Positions 59,391 to 64,000 of a stretch of 64,000 nt of DNA are shown here, one piece after another. The DNA comes from Wurfbainia villosa. Lineage: Eukaryota > Streptophyta > Magnoliopsida > Zingiberales > Zingiberaceae. How positions within the stretch are numbered: the stretch's first letter is position 1; the number at the start of each line of letters is the position of its first letter. The notes under the pieces are model-generated. The model did no database searches. It was not told the origin of the DNA and worked only from the letters and a program-made list of their open reading frames with translations. Position numbers and translations under genes: made by a program. The stretch spans positions 123,455,272 through 123,519,271 of the forward strand of contig CM045989.1 of assembly GCA_025175895.1 (NCBI GenBank). Reading direction: 5' to 3'.

Positions 59391-60775
59391 GGGTCCCCCC
59401 AGACTTAAACGAAAATATACCTCTAGTATGGTGGACGAGGTGGAAAGTCTGGGAGCCTCGGCATCTCTGGATCCTAGGAGAACCTGCTGCTGAGCCGCTG
59501 ATGCCACATGTACATGTGGTCGATCTGGGAACTAGTGGATGTAGCGACTGCTCGGTGCTCCTCCTCCTTGGCCCACTGTGCCTGCTGGGCATGCATGTGC
59601 TACCGCATCTCCTGGCTGTTGGCAGCCTCATCCTGGCGATGAGCAGCCTCCTCCTAGAAGTATATGCGGGCCTCGTCATAGAACTCTTCAACCCGCTGGA
59701 AGTGCTCCTGGAAGTCCTGGAACTCTGCCTGTGTGTAGGCGCTCTGCTCCTCCCATCGCTGCCTCTGTGTCTGCTGCTCGGTGTATATGTCGTCGAGGCA
59801 TGATCAAAACTCTGAGAAATCATAGGCCGATGTACCTGCATCCTACTCAAAAGTGGAAAAATGTGGTGGTGCAGGTGCAGACTCATGTCAGCGTAGACTA
59901 GGGGGGCTCCTATGCATGTGTGGACTGGAGGGAGAGTGATGTAAAGGGGGAGAGATAGGCGCCGATGTGGGTGGTCCCTCATGTGGAGGGGACTCCACTA
60001 TCAGGTCCAAGCGCCAGTTGGAACGTGTAGTGATGGTGGTATGATCAGGGTCGGGGAGCCTAAGGGCCGTCGGATTTTTCCTTACAAAGCATAAGGAGTG
60101 TCCTTCTCTAACAATCATCTTCATGGTCATGCACACTCCTAGGTCGATCCTAGGGCTACCCTCTATACTCTCTAATGTAGTGTAATCGTACCCCATCCTA
60201 TGACAAATGTGGGTAAGTAGGCCCCCCACATTAATCTCTCCTCGTGCTGCTTTGTCCATCTTCACTAAGTGTCTGATGAAGTGGGACCCTACATCGATGC
60301 TACTCCTTTCTTGTAGCATGTTCCAGAGGCAAAGCAGCTCGCTAGCTCTAACTACACCGTCACTCTCCCCATGACCAAATATAGTACTGGCTATGATACG
60401 GTGGAGGTATCGGAAGACAGAGTTTTGGAGGCACGACGCTTTGGCCCTAGAAGGGTCATAAGCGTGCTCCCCCGTCAACTCGATCTGAAATACCCAAGCA
60501 TTGAACCCAATAGGGATTCTTCTCTCTCCCTCACTCGGCAAGCCAAAGCATTAATTCCATTGGTGAAGGGTTCATTCATGCTCAATGTTAAAAATCCTAA
60601 AAGTTATCCTACCCTCCTCGCTCTCTCTACCCGTTATAATTTCCGCCTCTAAGGAACTCAAAAATTCTAGAACTATCCTAGGGTAGGTTGGGTGCCTTAT
60701 TCCCATCATCTCTTCCCACCCCATTTTTGCAAATAGGGCTTGAATATCACCCAACAACCCTAAAGACTCTAGCAA
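59391..60775 (-). pseudogene. Plant-transposon-type ORF of K (unknown function)
   Basis: Minus strand. The segment 60775-60572 begins MLESLGLLGDIQALFAKMGW and ends in a TGA; 60541-59888 continues the same frame (GFNAWVFQIEL, ASTIFGHGESDGVVRASELLC, GGLLTHICHRMGYD). The wording resembles the 'putative plant transposon protein' domain often found in the env position of Athila-related elements. In another frame, about 59800-59600, it continues as a Gln/Glu/Arg-rich coiled coil (TQRQRWEEQSAYTQ, DFQEHFQRVEEFYDEARIYF) with two stops. Function is unknown for the family; it is not a transposase by any motif I can see. Confidence 0.72.
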
Positions 60776-61449
60776 ATCTTCATCTAAGTACTAAGTAGCA
60801 ATGAGTTTACTAGTAGAAAGCATATTATATCTATCTCTATGTTCATTATTACGAAAAAGAAGAGTGGGTAAAGAGTTACCCTCCTTCGGAGCTTGAGGGG
60901 CGTCGACTCTCCTTGTTCGTCGCTCTGAAGCACCGGATCAAGGTGCTACATGCTTAGTCCTCCTCATCCTTGCTTCTTTTGGCTTCCTTTGAGCTTAGAA
61001 GTGCTTCTAGATGGCGGGGAAGACGAAACCACACAGCTAGGGCAAGAGCACTCGAAGCACACGGCGCAAATGGGGTGAAAACACACGACTCGCCCCTTTT
61101 TAACCTTGCGTGATATGGCCGTGTGAAAACACATGGCTAGGCCATGTACGCCTCGGGTCAATCAGGCACGGTCATGGGAAAACACACGGCCAGGCCGTGT
61201 GTCCTCATTTTTCTCCCCGTTTTGCATTATGGTCCGAATTTCCTCATACACTTCGCCATGTAGGCTAATATGGATTTTATGTTTGCCTAGTAAAGTTTAT
61301 TTCTAGTCATTACTCTAAATGGGATGGAAATCAAAACTAAAATTAAATAAATGCATGCAATACAATCAAAGGAAAATCTAAAACTAAACTTGGGTTGCCT
61401 TCCAAGAAGCTCTTTTTTTAAGGTCGTTTAGCTCGACCACACTCCACTA
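60776..61449 (-). other. Spacer of K between protease and transposon-type ORF
   Basis: No polymerase motif on either strand. An exact 10+1+10 inverted repeat centred on A (ACACACGGCC arms) spans 61182-61202, with a weaker one (ACATGGC arms) at about 61132-61148. RT, RNase H and integrase would be expected near here in a complete element. Confidence 0.75.
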
Positions 61450-62010
61450 TCAACTTGGCTTTTGAGGTTCAGTGAACCTCCATTCATCCATCTCGGAAGC
61501 TTCATCAGATGGTTCCAGCTTCATTCTACTAAACGTGAAGTCGTCGAGGTAGGGGGCTCTATGCTCCGAAAGGCTGAAGAGGATGATCTCCCCATCTACC
61601 TCCAGGGAGATCTGGTGTGCCTTCACGTCTATGCACGCCCCTGCAGTCGCTAGAAAAGGCCTTCCCAGAATGATGGAATTCTGGGGATTTGGTCCTGTGT
61701 CTAGTATGATGAAGTCTGTGGGTATCACGAAATCCTCAATCACCATAGGCACGTGTGCCAACAAGCCGACATGTTCCTTGACTGAGTCATCCCCCATACG
61801 AATATCAAGATTCACTGGTTGGAGCCCATTCAGTCACATCTTCAGATAGTATGCATAGGGCATCACACTGACTGATGATCCCAAGTCGCATAGAGCTTCA
61901 TCGAAGCTCTCTCCATAAATTGAGCAGGGGATAACAAATTCACCGGGGTCCTCAAGCTGTAGTGGAGTCTTATCTTCAATTTCAGCTTGGTCATGTAGGG
62001 TGGTAATCAT
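61450..62010 (-). pseudogene. pol: Athila-type protease of K
   Basis: Minus strand, same frame as the gag end. EFVIPCSIYGESFDEALCDLG contains the retropepsin site as D-L-G, usual in Athila (CDLGSSVSVMPYAYYLKM), followed by a TGA at 61834-61836. After it come DIRMGDDSVKEHVGLL, DFIILDT, NSIILGRPFLATAGACIDV, and a frame that closes at 61450. No RT follows. Confidence 0.85.
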
Positions 62011-63322
62011 GGATGCACACCCCTTGGTGAATTTGCTACTCTGCCCCACTCCTTCCTCTTTAGCTTGACTCATCGGAGAGCTCTTCACAGGTTGCGACAT
62101 GGTTTGGGCTATCTGGGCCACTTGTATCTCCAACATCCTGGTGTGACTTGCAAGGCCGTCAACGGTGGCCTTCAAGTCTCTGAGTGATTCTTCAGACTTC
62201 TGATGTTGGCGACGAAATTCCTCATTGGCATTAGTTTGGGTAGCAATGAAGTCCTCCATCATCAGTTCCAGTCTGGACTTCTGTGGTCGCTGCCCATTGC
62301 CCTGCTGCTACCCATACCCTCCCTGATAGTTGTGAGTTTCCCGAGTTATTCTTGTAGGAGAAATTTGAGTGATTCCTCCATCTGGGATTGTAGGTGTTGG
62401 AGTATGGGTTGTTGGGCCTTTGGTCGTAGTCCCCAACCGCGTCAATATGCTCAATTTGCTCCTCTGAGGTTCCCTGCCCTCCATAGTGGTCCTCTCGATA
62501 CGCTGCCGCTCCCTCTCCAAAGTCAATGGACATGCATGCAGATGAAGTATTCAAAGATTTGAACCATCTGCTGAGCGCGTCCATCCTTGCTGCCAGGTGG
62601 TCCATGGAGTTGACAGTGTATCGTCCCGCTGCAGGCATAGCTTAACCACGTTCGGAAGCCCATTGATGGTGGTTCTGGGCCACCTCTTCTATCAGCTCCT
62701 CTACTTCCTCTATGGTCTTGTTCATCAGTGCTCCTCCTGCAGCAGAATCTAGGGACATCTTCATGGCGTACACAATCCCATTGTAAAAGATGTGGATCAC
62801 CAGCCACCTCTCCAGTCCGTGGTGGGGGCATTGGTAGAGTAGCCCCTTGTAGCAATCCCAAGCTTCGAATAAGGACTCCCCCTCCTTCTGGTGGAAGCTC
62901 GTGATGAGATGGCGCATGTGAGCAGTCTTTCTTGGTGGGAAGTATTTGTTCAGAAACTGCTGCTCGCATTGCTCCCATGTAGTGATGCTCCCCGAAGGTA
63001 GGGAGTGAAGTCATGCCCTAGCCTTATCCCGCAATGAGAATGGGAATAGGCTCAGGCAGATCGCGTCAATAGGGACTCCATTCATTTTCATTATCGAGCA
63101 GATTTCTAGAAATGCCTCAAGGTGTCGGTTCGGGTCTTCAGTCACAGCTCCCCTGAATTAACTTTGTTGGACCATATGTATAAGTGTCAGTTTCAGCTCA
63201 AAGTTATTTGCCGAAATAGATGGTTAAGCTATACTCGGCCTAAATCCTCTAGCGCTAGGAGTTGCATAGTCCCGCAGAGGTCGACTACCTATGTTCACTT
63301 CGGATGTGGCTTGATCCTCCAT
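61837..63322 (-). pseudogene. gag: Athila-type gag of K
   Basis: Minus strand. The ATG at 63322 starts MEDQATSEVNIGSRPLRDYA. Then ANNFELKLTLIHMVQQ, TEDPNRHLEAFLEICSIMKM, NGVPIDAICLSLFPFSLRDKA and a TGA at 63011-63013. The retrotrans_gag core (62917-62642: FHQKEGESLFEAWDCYKGLL, FYNGIVYAMKM, AAGGALMNKTIEEVEELIEE) is open. The tail 62638-62231 (NPYSNTYNPRWRNHSNFSYK) and 62262-61837 contains a coiled-coil segment. At least two more stops lie in the first 60 codons. Confidence 0.88.
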
Positions 63323-63675
63323 CCTTCGCTGCTCTGCTTTCCGGCAATGAAAGGTTCTCTTGATTTTTAAATCGATCAGAATCAGGCCTTCTTACCCTAA
63401 GCGTCTAAGCATACGACGAACCAAGCCACAAAAATTTGGAGTGCTACCTAATCCTAAGAGGCAGAAAATAAAACAATCTACCTAATAAAACCTAAGATGC
63501 AATAAGGAAATGGAAAACTACTGCTAAAAATAAAAATTAAAAACTAAATCTAAATATGGAAAATATAAAACTAAAGTAAATAAAGCAAACTAGAAAGAAA
63601 ATAAAGCAAGTAAATAAATATAATCCTAAGTCCGATACAATTTTCCACTGTTCGGTTTGATATCGAATCGATCAG
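63323..63675 (-). other. Leader of K
   Basis: Between primer site and gag on the minus strand. A-rich on the plus strand (63430-63630); no ORF. Confidence 0.65.
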
Positions 63676-63693
63676 TCCCCGATAACGGTGCCA
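63676..63693 (-). other. Primer-binding site of K (Asp tRNA type)
   Basis: Minus TGGCACCGTTATCGGGGA, six bases inside the LTR end at 63700; fits, with mismatches, the tRNA-Asp site used by Athila/Tat elements. Confidence 0.85.
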
Positions 63694-63699
63694 AAAACT

Positions 63700-64000
63700 T
63701 GATGCACACGAATGCGACCTCAAATCTCGCGACGAAGGGCGTCAAGGACTCGAAGCATGCACTCACGCCCAACGCCTGCAAGTCCATAGATGTCGTCAAG
63801 TAATAAAAGATTATTGATCCCACAGGCACTGGGATTCAAATATCGATATGTTCAATGGTTGAAATTGTTTGGAAGTAAACTCTAAGAGGTTTCTATTTTT
63901 GAGGGCTGTCGGTGGACTATACTCTATACGGTGCCACGCGGAGGAAGAAGGGAGTTGTCGGGGTCTTCAAAGGTGATTCTAGGACTTCAGTTTCGCTTGT
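63700..64000 (-). repeat. 5' LTR of K, partial
   Basis: Plus text TGATGCACACGAATGCGACC onward matches 48199-48500. Runs off the window. Confidence 0.88.

Larger units (their letters stand above)
48199..64000 (-). mobile_element. Athila-like Ty3/gypsy element K (minus), lacking RT, RNase H and integrase
   Basis: On the minus strand: 5' LTR from beyond the window to 63700, Asp-type primer site, gag, protease, a plant-transposon-type ORF, polypurine tract, 3' LTR 58460-48199 with element F inside. The 5.2-kb internal region has no polymerase, RNase H or integrase motif. Gag and protease wording matches Athila elements. It cuts element E at 48198. Confidence 0.87.

Noticed and set aside
59224..59982. 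252-codon minus-strand frame rich in Ser and Arg
   Set aside because: Out of frame with the coiled-coil tail of the transposon-type ORF, which reads better in another frame.
62523..63014. 163-codon minus-strand frame
   Set aside because: A shadow of the Athila gag core, whose conserved residues are in the frame at 62917-62642.

Overview
This window is plant nuclear DNA made almost entirely of nested LTR retrotransposons. I see no host gene, rRNA or tRNA. Chromoviral (Tekay-type) Ty3/gypsy, Sirevirus-like and Angela/BARE-like Ty1/copia and Athila-like Ty3/gypsy sequence all occur together. Primer-binding sites match plant initiator tRNA-Met (TGGTATCAGAGC) and an Asp-type site (TGG..CCGTTATCGGGGA). 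The closeness of one element to the Angela/BARE lineage and the depth of nesting suggest a large repeat-rich genome, perhaps a monocot; the species cannot be named from this.

Left half (1-26,285): an inward-reading series of insertions. The oldest host is a minus-strand Sirevirus-like copia (G, 21,789-26,285). Its reverse transcriptase is split by a minus-strand gag-only element (B, 17,253-21,788). B's 3' LTR is split by a plus-strand LTR of the same family (M, 16,271-17,252). M is split by a minus-strand Sirevirus-type LTR (L, 15,046-16,270). L is split by a Tekay element (1-15,045), and the Tekay 3' LTR is split by a copia element (A, 4,975-13,552) with a perfect 5-bp target duplication.

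Right half (26,286-64,000): a second series. A plus-strand copia (D, about 26,398-40,742) carries a solo LTR (H, 27,413-29,106) in gag. In its integrase it carries a 9.8-kb head-to-tail array LTR-gag-LTR-gag-LTR (30,544-40,316). D is cut at 40,742 by a minus-strand Sirevirus-type end (J), J by a plus LTR (I, 42,974), I by an Angela-like copia (E, 43,747-48,198), and E by a minus-strand Athila-like element (K, 48,199 to beyond 64,000). K's 3' LTR holds a complete Angela-like element (F, 49,322-58,226) with a perfect 5-bp duplication.

Nearly all coding regions are broken by stops or frameshifts, but domain order and catalytic motifs are readable. The most notable items are the gag-only family (one single element, one tandem triple-LTR array, one extra LTR), which has Sirevirus-like noncoding architecture and no pol. 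Others are a self-complementary decamer CAGTCGACTG recurring more than thirty times in the LTRs, and a roughly 70-bp noncoding block shared by two otherwise different copia elements. An Athila-like element has gag, protease and a plant-transposon-type ORF but no polymerase. Boundaries quoted to the base come from TG/CA ends, primer-binding sites, polypurine tracts and target duplications read by eye.
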